7,773 bases of DNA, taken from the NCBI RefSeq assembly GCF_018381315.1, contig NZ_JAGZSD010000035.1, forward strand, positions 1-7,773, in the 5' to 3' direction. Below are positions 1 to 6,956 of the stretch, in pieces. Below the pieces are notes generated by a model, which was not told where the DNA came from, ran no database searches, and saw nothing but the letters and a program-made list of their open reading frames with translations. Source of the stretch: Anaerostipes sp. GTDB taxonomy: Bacteria > Bacillota > Clostridia > Lachnospirales > Lachnospiraceae. Both the position numbers and the translations under genes were made by a program. Every line of letters begins with the position of its first letter. The stretch's first letter is position 1.

Positions 1-79
1 GATCTGGGTTCCGTTTGGAGTTGCAATCGTCAGCGGATAATCTCCTGTTTTCCCTGCTGTTTTTTCCTCATTGATCTTT
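1..79. repeat. Terminal direct repeat, left copy (contig closes on itself)
   Basis: These 79 bases are identical to 7695-7773, and the identity runs exactly to both ends of the window. It lies inside the third tandem repeat of the surface-protein gene and keeps its reading frame. An exact match ending at the sequence edges is typical of assembler k-mer overlap, so it should be counted once; the unique length is then 7694 bp. Confidence 0.95.
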
Positions 80-834
80 TGTATCTGGGAACTATCCGGA
101 AATACTAAATCCTCTCTGGATATGCTGGCCGGCTGGCTGTCCCAGGCCACAACGCCTGAAAATTCCTTCAGCTGTTCTTCCGTGAAAGCCTTTCCTCCGG
201 TCTGGCTGATAATATTCAGGCCTTTGATCATCTCTCCGTTTTCTTCTGTGGTTTCATCATAGGCTTTCAGAATGACCTCCACGGTGGCTTTCTTACCTGA
301 TGGAGAAGTGAAGGTGAGATCAAACTTTCCGCCTTTTCCTGATATCTTGACTTCATTGATCGCCGCCAGCTGATCTGCATCCGGTGTCAGATCTTTTTGG
401 TCGTAAGTAGCTCCATTCTCGTTTTTCCCTTTTACATCACAGAGCTTCTGCACGTCTTCCTCTGTCCATGCATCCCCTCCCGAATCGGCACCGCAGTCAT
501 CTGCGGCTATGGTAGGCTCCATCTGTTCCGGATGGATATCCGCCGCATCAGTTCCTTTATCCTTCAGGTACACGGTCACTGTAGCCGTGGTTCCATTCGG
601 TGTTGTAAAGGTCAGCGGGAACTCTCCGGTCTTTCCGGAAGTCTTTGCTTCGTTGATTACGTCCAGCTGAGCTTTGTCCGCATAGGTTAAATCATCATAA
701 GAAAAATCTGAACCGTTTTCCTGTTTTCCGGTCACCATGGTGATTCCCTTTAACTGTTCCTCTGTAAAAGCCTCTCCGCCTGTCTGGCTAAATACATGGT
801 TGGCCCCGATCTGCTCCTTTGTGGAGTTTTCGAT
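1..834 (-). repeat. Tandem protein repeats R1, R2 and the first part of R3 in the surface protein
   Basis: R1 is at about 535-834, R2 at 229-534 and R3 from 228 to the left edge. Each unit has about 90-100 residues. It has a first block like SQTGGxAFTEEQLK, a variable middle, a helix like QLxxINEAK, and a strand block like SGKTGEFPLTFTTPNGTxAT ending in VTVYLKD. R2 is the most diverged: its first block is DSGGDAWTEEDV and it has an extra Cys. I do not recognise a named domain for this unit. The regular spacing suggests a stalk of small beta-rich domains. Confidence 0.85.
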
Positions 835-2215
835 TCCGTTAGCATCCCGAAACGGTCCGAAATATACTTTGGTATAAAACTTTCCTACATTGATCTCTTT
901 TTTCTCTTTAAAGGGCGTTCCTTCTACGAAACTGTAGTTTGTCAGGGATGTCCCATCCTGAATGTACCCCTGATATCCGAAATCGGGAACTGCTGCGGCA
1001 TCGGTCACATAAGACGGCCCTCCTGCAGAACCAATCCCCGGCATTTTTGTGCCTTCATCTCCCACAGCAATGACAATCGTGTCTCCCCCGCTGATTTTGA
1101 GATCTTTCACTTCCATAGTCTGATCGGAAGCACCGCTATTGCTTGAGGATCCAATTCCGGGAGCATATGCACCGCCGGCAGCTTCTACCTTTCCGCCTGT
1201 GATATAAAGCCCCTCTACTTTTGTGCCATAGCCGCCTCCGATGCCCGCTCCGTAACTGGTTCCCGTGGCATTTACATTTCCGCCGGAAATTGTAATATTT
1301 TTTGCATATCCTTTTCCGCCGCTTTGATGTTGTGAAACGCAGGCCGCGCCAATTCCACAGGAATGTGCTCCTCCCTGTGCTTCGATATTTCCTCCCTCTA
1401 TTGTAAAATTAGAAAAACCAATTTCTTTGTCTCCCATATAGAGTCCCCTGCAAGTGCTTCCGATCGCTGTAATATCCATCTCATGCCCTATCGCCTTCAG
1501 GGATCCGCAGGAACTGTCACACCGGTGCCCTTCTTTTCCTGATTTTTGGCATCGGATTGTCAGTTCCCCGTCCATTCCATCCTTTCCTATGGCACATCCC
1601 GCCGTACTTTGGTTACTTCGAAGATCTTTGCAGTCTAAAAGATTCGATCCAATCAATGTAATCGTCACATATGCATGGGAAACAGTGATACAGTCGTATA
1701 TATCACAGGTAATACTTACATTATCCAGAGTAAGGTCCGTCTTCACTCCCTCATCCACTACGATTCTGTAAGAAGATGTTGTCCCTGTGATCCAATACCC
1801 CTTCGGGTTTAACTTTGTCTCATTTTCAGTAAGTCCTCCCCCGGCTGCTCCTTTTTTGGTAATCGTTATATGCCCTTTGCTCACATCTAAGAGAGTCTGT
1901 CCGTTTTCTGCCAATTCTCTTTTGACAGCTGTTTTTTTTATTTTCTCACCCGGGTTCTTATTTTCTTCCCGATTCACTGTGGCTGTCTCAGACAGTTCTG
2001 TCGTATTGGCCTTTTCAGTAACCGGACTTATCACTAAATCTTGAAGGGATTCCTCCTCCGCACTCTCCGGAGGAATTTCCTTTATTTCACAAATACCCTC
2101 CCCCGGTTTTTCCAGACATTTCCTCTTCCTGAGCCCTCAGCGGCATCCCTGTACCAATTCCCACTGCCATCATTAGAGTAACTGCGGTCAGCCGTTTCCT
2201 CCACGTTTTTTTCAT
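1..2215 (-). CDS. N-terminal part of a large secreted, wall-anchored surface protein (beta-helix plus tandem repeats); apparent frameshift after the signal peptide
   Basis: ATG at 2215 is preceded by a GGAG site (2221-2224) five bases away. The first 29 residues form a signal peptide: MKKTWRKR, a hydrophobic core LTAVTLMMAVGIGTG, then a PLRAQ cleavage region. This frame stops at 2087-2089. The rest of the protein is open one base over, from about 2139 to position 1. Removing one base from the C5 tract at 2100-2104 restores one frame of 738 codons up to the window edge. Residues about 40-105 are an acidic linker. Residues about 106-405 look like a right-handed beta-helix with repeated ISGGNVNATG...GIGGG-like turns near 271-290, 308-328, 338-356 and 373-396. 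This part is unusually Cys-rich, with at least ten Cys between 170 and 292. From residue 461 on come about 95-residue repeats. The gene runs off the left edge and joins in frame to 7694-6957 if the contig is circular. It probably acts on the cell surface as an adhesin or glycan binder; this is inferred from architecture, and no catalytic motif was recognised. Confidence 0.82.
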
Positions 2216-2317
2216 TGTCTCTCCATCCTTTCCTCTGCCCTTGAGCGCTTTTTCGGGCAAATATTAAAATCATTCGTTATAGGAGTTTTGCTTATTTATG
2301 AAGGTTAGAAAAAAGAA
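2216..2317 (-). promoter_or_regulatory. Leader region of the surface-protein gene
   Basis: Just before the ribosome binding site the minus strand carries TTTGCCC (2255-2261) and GGGCAGA (2234-2240), which can form a seven-pair stem with one G-U around a 14-base loop. A weak -10 like TATAAC lies near 2276-2281 without a convincing -35. I recognise no known riboswitch. The gene must have its own promoter or depend on read-through of the kinase terminator. Confidence 0.35.
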
Positions 2318-2336
2318 ACAGGGGACAGCTTTTTAA
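2298..2336 (+). pseudogene. Possible 3' remnant of a GntR-type regulator gene
   Basis: In the plus frame matching the intact regulator's end, this stretch reads ...KKKQGTAF-stop; the intact regulator ends ...EKQETAF-stop at 6735. Only the last six or so codons match, and they fall in the terminator hairpin, so structural constraint alone could preserve them. It is listed because it mirrors the kinase remnant at the other copy of the repeat. Confidence 0.25.
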
Positions 2337-2390
2337 TCTGCCCCCTGTAAGTTATCTGTTTACTTATCATTCTCTCTGTAGATGCATTCC
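2316..2390. repeat. 75-bp imperfect direct repeat, copy 1 (kinase 3' end plus terminator)
   Basis: This copy aligns without gaps to 6715-6789, with 67 of 75 bases identical. It covers the last kinase codons, the stop and the terminator hairpin. The similarity stops abruptly on the kinase side after about nine codons and fades on the other side before the surface-gene leader. Confidence 0.93.
2318..2348 (-). terminator. Intrinsic terminator of the kinase gene
   Basis: On the minus strand, ACAGGGG pairs with CCCCTGT, and the stem continues past one mismatch with CAG/CTG around an A/T-rich loop. A T-rich run (TTTCTTTTTTC) follows. It starts 11 bases after the kinase stop and separates the kinase transcript from the surface-protein gene. 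On the plus strand no T-run follows. Confidence 0.8.
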
Positions 2391-4993
2391 GAAAGGGTTT
2401 TACACAGCTGTACAATGTCCAGCGGCTTACTGACATGAGCGTTCATTCCGGCCGCCAGGGCGGCAGATATATCATCACTGAATGCATTGGCTGTTGTAGC
2501 AATGATAGGAATTTTCAGTGCCAGCGGATGACTAGATGCACGAATGCGCCTTGCTGACTCGTGTCCGTCCATCACCGGCATCTGTACATCCATCAAAATT
2601 GCATCATAATCACCCGGCCTGGAGGCCAAAAATGTATCCAGTGCCTGCTGTCCATCCTCCACACAGTCTACCTCTGCCCCATTCATGCGCAGCAGTGTCG
2701 CTGCGATCTCCTGATTCAGGTCATTGTCCTCTGCCATCAACAGGCGGAATCCTTCCAAAGGCCTGCCGCCGGTTTTTGCTTTCATATCAGGAATTGGCTG
2801 TCCCTTATGCCCCAGTGCCTCTTTTATAGCGGCATAGACAGAAGATCTGTAGAGAGGTTTGGGTAAAAACCCGTTGACCCCGGCCGCCCGGGCTTCTTCC
2901 TCCACTTCGGAAATGTCATAGGCCGAAATCATCACAATAGGGACATCATTTCCCACCTCCCGGCGGATACAGCGTGTCACCTCGACACCGTCCATATCCG
3001 GCATTTTCCAGTCGATCAGACAAAGGTCGATGTCCCTGCCTTCCCGGTGGGTTTCCTTCACCCGTTCCACACCCTCGGTGCCGGAAAGTCTCCATTCTGC
3101 CTCAATTTTAATTTTTTCAAGCAAGACGGCAGTCTGCTCACAGACTTGCTGCTCATCATCCACAATCAGCGCCCGCAGCCCCTGCTCTTCAAAATCCGGC
3201 TCCGGCAGACAGCTTTCCTCCCCTTTTCGGAAGGGTAAATCCACAATGCAGGCAGTTCCGACGCCGGGCTCACTTTCCACCCTAATTTGCCCTCCCATGA
3301 GCGTGACCAAATTCCGGGTGATGGACATGCCAAGTCCCGTTCCTCCAAAACGTTTTGCAATGGAAGCGTCAGCCTGTTCAAACGGCTGGAAAATATGTTC
3401 CACAGCTTCCTTCGTCATACCGATTCCGGTGTCTGAAAGAATAAAGCGCAGGATGTCAGTCGTATTCCCGGTCTTGTGCCGGGAAACGTTCAGACGGATG
3501 CTGCCTCCCGGAGCAGTGAACTTTACTGCATTGGAACTGAGATTTAAAAGAATCTGATTAAGCCGCAGTGAGTCTCCGATAAAGACACTGTCATTTTCAA
3601 GACCTTCCATCGTTTCTTTGAACTCGATTCCCTTTTCCTTTGCCTGGGCATAGACAGTGGAGACAAAACCGCTGACAATCTCAAAAATATCAAAAGGTTC
3701 GTTCTGCAGCACCATTTTGCTGCTCTCTATCTTTGACATATCCAGCACATCGTTGATCAGCATCAGCAAATGCTTGGAGGAGAAAGCTATTTTTGAGAGA
3801 CAGTCCTCGATCCTTACAGGATCTTTTACAGATGCTGCCGCTATCGTAGTCATACCGATAATGGCGTTCAAAGGAGTCCGGATTTCATGGCTCATCCGGG
3901 ACAAAAAATCGCTCTTCGCCGTGTTGGCGCGCTCTGCGGCCAGCATAGCTTCCTGCAGAGTCTGGCGTGAGCGGACTTCCTCGGTGCGGTCAGAAAATAC
4001 AGTGATCAGCTGCGGAGTATGTAAATCTTCCACCCGGTAGACCCGGATTAACATCCAAAGCTTCTCTTTATTGGGTTTCGTATATTCCACCAGCCTTTCA
4101 AAAGGTGAAATAAACTGCGGATCACTTACCCCTTCCCGAAAGGCCCGGGAATCTTCCTCTTTCATACCCTTATAAAGTTCTTCCACATCCGTCATCTGTA
4201 TTCCCAATATCCGTTCCAGATTAAGCCCTCTGTAATTAATCATGCCGGTCTTTATATCTCTGATGATAAAAGCGTCATCGATGCTCAGTGACAGATTATC
4301 GAAGAGTCTGCTGCGGTAAACCAGTTCCTTCCGCTGGCGGTGCAGAACGTATTGGGAGATCAACAGCACAGCAATCATCATAGTCATCAATACAATGGAA
4401 CCGGCCAGGTTTGTGACCCTCAGCCTTTCCGCAGTCTTTCCATAGCCTACCTTTTTTGTCTGAGCAGACGAAATGATATTTTCTGTCTGTTCAAATGCCT
4501 TATCATAAAAGGGCTGTAAGTGTTTCTGCGCATAAGCTTCAATTTCCGTCTCTGTGAGTTCAGGCTGTCTGCAGAACTTCAAATAATCGGCTTGTTTCGT
4601 CTGTAAAACCGCCAGAGTGTCTTTTAATGCCTGCACATCCTTCGCATCGCCCAAATATAAATCTACCATCTGGGCAACCGGCTCTTCCAGGGACAGAACC
4701 AGATCATCCAGCTTGCTGCCGGCAATTTTTATATCCGTACTGTTATGATGGCGTTTCAGGCGGTCTGTCCTCAGGCTCATCTCGGACACATAGAGCTTCA
4801 CATCCCCGGCGGAAATCACCACCTCAAAGGGATGATTTGAGATAATCTCTGTTTGAGCTGCCAGATTGGCGGAGTTGGTGATGGTCATAAGCAGATAACA
4901 AAGCATCAGCACAATAAGGATTATTGTGCTGGCAACACTTATCAGATGGCTTCGGCCTTCGGCATGCCCTTTACTTTTTTCTTTATTCTGCAT
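2360..4993 (-). CDS. Membrane hybrid histidine kinase with two receiver domains
   Basis: The protein has 877 residues; the ATG at 4993 has a GAGGAG site (5003-5008) nine bases upstream. Two membrane segments (about 17-39 and 195-215) bracket an extracytoplasmic sensor of about 155 residues that I cannot assign to a family. A PAS-like domain (about 226-338) and a short coiled linker follow. The HisKA H-box is SRMSHEIRTPLN, with the phospho-acceptor His369. The ATPase has an N-box (N484, N488), G1 DTGIGM (521-526), F-box FQPFEQ (535-540) and G2 GGTGLGM (550-556). Receiver 1 has D612/D613, acceptor D661, S690 and K712. Receiver 2 has E755/D756, acceptor D802, T833 and K856. All key residues are present, so the enzyme should be active. 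There is no HPt and no DNA-binding output, so phosphate must pass to a separate protein or the receivers must act by contact. It diverges from the GntR-type gene across 254 bases and has its own terminator before the surface gene. The signal sensed is unknown. Confidence 0.95.
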   Translation of the reverse strand: MQNKEKSKGHAEGRSHLISVASTIILIVLMLCYLLMTITNSANLAAQTEIISNHPFEVVISAGDVKLYVSEMSLRTDRLKRHHNSTDIKIAGSKLDDLVLSLEEPVAQMVDLYLGDAKDVQALKDTLAVLQTKQADYLKFCRQPELTETEIEAYAQKHLQPFYDKAFEQTENIISSAQTKKVGYGKTAERLRVTNLAGSIVLMTMMIAVLLISQYVLHRQRKELVYRSRLFDNLSLSIDDAFIIRDIKTGMINYRGLNLERILGIQMTDVEELYKGMKEEDSRAFREGVSDPQFISPFERLVEYTKPNKEKLWMLIRVYRVEDLHTPQLITVFSDRTEEVRSRQTLQEAMLAAERANTAKSDFLSRMSHEIRTPLNAIIGMTTIAAASVKDPVRIEDCLSKIAFSSKHLLMLINDVLDMSKIESSKMVLQNEPFDIFEIVSGFVSTVYAQAKEKGIEFKETMEGLENDSVFIGDSLRLNQILLNLSSNAVKFTAPGGSIRLNVSRHKTGNTTDILRFILSDTGIGMTKEAVEHIFQPFEQADASIAKRFGGTGLGMSITRNLVTLMGGQIRVESEPGVGTACIVDLPFRKGEESCLPEPDFEEQGLRALIVDDEQQVCEQTAVLLEKIKIEAEWRLSGTEGVERVKETHREGRDIDLCLIDWKMPDMDGVEVTRCIRREVGNDVPIVMISAYDISEVEEEARAAGVNGFLPKPLYRSSVYAAIKEALGHKGQPIPDMKAKTGGRPLEGFRLLMAEDNDLNQEIAATLLRMNGAEVDCVEDGQQALDTFLASRPGDYDAILMDVQMPVMDGHESARRIRASSHPLALKIPIIATTANAFSDDISAALAAGMNAHVSKPLDIVQLCKTLSECIYRENDK

Positions 4994-5114
4994 CTATTTT
5001 AACTCCTCGCTTTCCGGCTGCACAATAACACAATCCAATCTTAAAATCCCGCTCACAAAATTGCAGTCAAACATATTATCTTTTACCACAACCCCTATTG
5101 TTCACATACATATA

Positions 5115-5127
5115 TATACCGAGTATA
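5115..5127. promoter_or_regulatory. Palindrome TATAC-CGA-GTATA over the kinase -10 box (candidate operator)
   Basis: The two five-base arms are perfect inverted repeats around a three-base centre, and the right arm is the kinase -10 box. GntR-family regulators bind short palindromes of this size, often over promoters, so this is a natural site for the divergent regulator. A/T-rich sequence nearby makes chance possible. Confidence 0.4.
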
Positions 5128-5150
5128 GCAAATATAAATAAGGATAACAA
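5122..5150 (-). promoter_or_regulatory. Promoter of the kinase gene
   Basis: On the minus strand TTGTTA (5145-5150) is followed after 17 bases by TATACT (5122-5127), with an extended -10 TG one base upstream. This is a good sigma-A type match. It predicts a leader of about 120 bases before the ATG at 4993. Confidence 0.72.
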
Positions 5151-5192
5151 CCATAAGCTGAACCCTTTGATATAGAAACATTGCTTTAAAAA

Positions 5193-5201
5193 TGATATAC
5201 T
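5193..5201 (+). promoter_or_regulatory. Extended -10 promoter of the regulator gene
   Basis: TGATATACT is an extended -10 (TG-n-TATACT) about 46 bases before the TTG start. No good -35 box lies at the usual distance; a TTGATA at 5167-5172 is too far, with a 23-base spacer. The start would give a leader of about 40 bases. Confidence 0.5.
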
Positions 5202-5235
5202 TCATTTACTAGTTACTGTACGGTTTTAATTAAAT

Positions 5236-5240
5236 GGAGG
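5236..5240 (+). promoter_or_regulatory. Ribosome binding site that fixes the TTG start of the regulator
   Basis: GGAGG is placed seven bases before TTG at 5248. No in-frame ATG lies close by, so the site decides the start. Confidence 0.85.
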
Positions 5241-5247
5241 ACTCATT

Positions 5248-6735
5248 TTGGAAAACAGTATAGAATTGCGCCAGGTCGTCTACAGTGTCCTGCTGACCCA
5301 GATACGTTTTGGCGTTTATCACTTCGGAGAAAAACTTCCTACAATAGAAGAAACCAGCACCCGGTTTCACGTATCAGTTGACACGGCCCGTGCTGCATAC
5401 CTGAAACTCAAAAACGAGGGGTACATCACCCTGGAAAAAAATGTAGGAGCAGCTGTCAAAGTCCGCTATAACAGTCATGAGACAGAACAGTTTATCCAGA
5501 CTTTTTTTGCCATGCGAAAAGCCTCTATGATTGACCTTGCAAACGCTATGGGGCCTTTGTTCAGCAACGCCCAATGGTTTGGACTCAGATATGCCTCCAA
5601 AGAGATGCTGATGGAAATGGAACGGCTTTCCCATGAGAAAAACACAGCGCCCCCTTATGCAATGCTGGAACATCTCAGCCAAAAGTACCGTGCCCTTGGA
5701 AACTCCCTTCTCATGGGGCTCACCTGGCAGACCTTTATGTTTTTATTTGACCCTTTTTTCAGTATCAAAGATAACCTGCGGTATTTTGATGGGTCCGCCA
5801 ATTATCTGCCAACACTCCTAAAACTTTGCCGGGAAAAGAACTGGTCTGCGCTGCGTGATATGGTGGATCAATCCATAAAGTCTCTTCCCCCGGCCCTTAC
5901 CAGGTTTTATGAGGCCAAAATTACAGCACCGTCCCCGGAAAAGGAAATACCCTTTGTCTGGACCTCTTATAAAAAAAGCCAGCAGCTGTGCTATTCCTTT
6001 TCTATGGAGCTTCTCATTTCGATCAGCCGGGGAATCTATCCTGTTGGGAGCCTGCTTCCTTCCCAGAAGGAACTTGCAGAACAAAAGGGCGTTTCATTAA
6101 GTACAGTCCGCAGGTCATTTGAACTTCTCAGCAGTGTTGGAGCCATAAAGCCAGTTAAATATGTGGGCACATCAGTCCTTCCATTTGATAAAGCTACAGA
6201 AAACAGCGATTTTACAAATCCGGTCCTGCAGCGCCGGCTTTTAGATTTGACGGAAAGTCTTCAGATATTTGCCCTGTCATGTAAAGAAGTATCGATGCTC
6301 ACACTCTCTTCTCTTGACTTAAATTCAGTCAAACAGCTGTGTCAGAAACTGAAAGCAAACAGAGAACGGAGGCGGGGCGAGACAATATCCTATTTCATAC
6401 TGGACTGGATAGCAAAATCTGCTCCTTATCAGGCTATTCGTACTGTTTATTCCGAGCTGCTTCTCCAATTTTTTTGGTCCTACGCTTTCCGCGGACTGCA
6501 GGGAAAGCAGGAAACAATCAACGCCATATATGAACCTTATTTTGACACGCTCATTGAGTCCTTGAACAAAAGAGATTTTCCCCGCTTCTCTGTCGTTCTG
6601 GAGGAACTGGTGAATTATGAATTCTGCAAAACAATGGACATTTTATCCCGGCTTGGCATTCCGGGAGCGGAGCACATTTTAATTCCGGACAAAATCATTC
6701 ATAAAAATCAGGAAAAACAGGAGACAGCTTTTTAA
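5248..6735 (+). CDS. GntR-type regulator with two winged-helix domains (internal duplication)
   Basis: The protein has 495 residues. TTG at 5248 is chosen because GGAGG (5236-5240) lies seven bases upstream; the nearby ATG at 5234 is out of frame. Residues 6-74 form a GntR winged helix: LPTIEETSTRFHVSVDTARA with recognition helix SVDTARAAYLKLKNEGYI. A second one at about 247-312 reads LLPSQKELAEQKGVSLST with SLSTVRRSFELLSSVGAI. Each is followed by an all-helical domain of about 150-165 residues. The two helical domains share a pattern, for example YLPTLLKLCREKNWSALRDM near 186-205 against YFDTLIESLNKRDFPRFSVV near 431-450, so the protein reads as two fused copies of one unit. The helical parts match no FCD, UTRA or aminotransferase effector domain that I recognise. 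It is a cytoplasmic DNA-binding protein, probably controlling itself and the divergent kinase gene. The last codons (KQETAF) lie inside the terminator hairpin. Confidence 0.92.
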   Translation: MENSIELRQVVYSVLLTQIRFGVYHFGEKLPTIEETSTRFHVSVDTARAAYLKLKNEGYITLEKNVGAAVKVRYNSHETEQFIQTFFAMRKASMIDLANAMGPLFSNAQWFGLRYASKEMLMEMERLSHEKNTAPPYAMLEHLSQKYRALGNSLLMGLTWQTFMFLFDPFFSIKDNLRYFDGSANYLPTLLKLCREKNWSALRDMVDQSIKSLPPALTRFYEAKITAPSPEKEIPFVWTSYKKSQQLCYSFSMELLISISRGIYPVGSLLPSQKELAEQKGVSLSTVRRSFELLSSVGAIKPVKYVGTSVLPFDKATENSDFTNPVLQRRLLDLTESLQIFALSCKEVSMLTLSSLDLNSVKQLCQKLKANRERRRGETISYFILDWIAKSAPYQAIRTVYSELLLQFFWSYAFRGLQGKQETINAIYEPYFDTLIESLNKRDFPRFSVVLEELVNYEFCKTMDILSRLGIPGAEHILIPDKIIHKNQEKQETAF

Positions 6736-6752
6736 TCTGCCCCCTGTTTTTT
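6717..6752 (+). terminator. Intrinsic terminator of the regulator gene, overlapping its 3' codons
   Basis: The stem is ACAGGAGACAG with CTGCCCCCTGT (nine of eleven pairs), the loop is about nine bases, and a run of six T follows (6747-6752). The left arm encodes the last residues of the regulator and the TAA lies in the loop. A T-rich stretch also follows on the minus strand, so it may work in both directions. Confidence 0.82.
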
Positions 6753-6758
6753 ATCCGT

Positions 6759-6785
6759 TTACTTATCATTCTCTTTGTAAATGCA
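6759..6785 (-). pseudogene. Nine-codon 3' remnant of a second histidine kinase gene
   Basis: On the minus strand these bases read C-I-Y-K-E-N-D-K-stop, against C-I-Y-R-E-N-D-K-stop at the end of the intact kinase (2360-2386). The only coding differences are ATC/ATT (silent) and AGA/AAA (Arg to Lys). The flanking terminator region is also shared. Upstream of the Cys codon the similarity ends and nothing kinase-like remains. The pattern suggests a remnant of a kinase paralogue that once faced the GntR-type gene. A copied scrap of the present kinase is the alternative. The match is short, but it sits at the same place within a 75-bp repeat, which makes chance unlikely. Confidence 0.7.
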
Positions 6786-6789
6786 TACC

Positions 6790-6956
6790 TTATTTCTACA
6801 TTATTTTTATGCTGATTCCTCTTTGTCTTCCGCAGGTGCTGGATAATACTTAAGTCCTTTTGGACACGAAAAAAAGGCTCCGCAATGGGAGCCTTAAAGT
6901 GCATATTAATTTATCTGTTATGCATAGTTATTCATTTTCCATTAAAGTCTTTCTCT
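6790..6956. other. Intergenic stretch between the kinase remnant and the surface-gene stop
   Basis: Apart from the terminator at 6869-6895 it holds a short perfect inverted repeat GTCC-TTTT-GGAC (6854-6865). It also holds a minus-strand open stretch ending at 6807 that reads ...SCPKGLKYYPAPAEDKEESA-stop. That reading has a protein-like tail but no start or ribosome binding site, so it may be debris of another gene or chance. Confidence 0.3.
6869..6895 (-). terminator. Intrinsic terminator of the surface-protein gene
   Basis: On the minus strand AAGGCTCC pairs perfectly with GGAGCCTT around a six-base loop and runs into seven T. It lies about 60 bases after the surface-gene stop. It is the strongest terminator in the window. 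Confidence 0.92.

Larger units (their letters stand above)
6715..6789. repeat. 75-bp imperfect direct repeat, copy 2 (regulator 3' end plus kinase remnant)
   Basis: This is the second copy of the repeat at 2316-2390, in the same orientation. It includes the last codons and stop of the GntR-type gene, the hairpin, and the kinase remnant at 6759-6785. On the circular reading the two copies flank the surface-protein gene on one side and the kinase-regulator pair on the other. Confidence 0.93.

Noticed and set aside
397..1771. Several plus-strand open frames opposite the surface gene
   Set aside because: The minus strand is open throughout and gives coherent repeats and a beta-helix. The plus frames give Cys/Ser/Phe-rich products without recognisable motifs or start signals.
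2082..2273. 63-codon minus-strand frame over the signal-peptide region
   Set aside because: It is a third frame that matches neither the signal peptide nor the mature surface protein, has a low-complexity composition, and lacks a suitable ribosome binding site.
3030..3557. 175-codon plus-strand open frame inside the kinase
   Set aside because: It is antisense to the conserved ATPase and receiver-1 region, where every kinase motif is intact. It has no ribosome binding site and its Ser/Pro-rich composition is typical of an antisense shadow.
5104..5119. TA-rich stretch in the divergent region as a microsatellite or origin
   Set aside because: Only a few TA units are present, with no iterons or DnaA-like cluster. 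It is ordinary A/T-rich promoter sequence.
6695..6904. 69-codon minus-strand frame across the terminators
   Set aside because: It runs through two terminator hairpins and the kinase remnant in a different frame and has no supporting signals.
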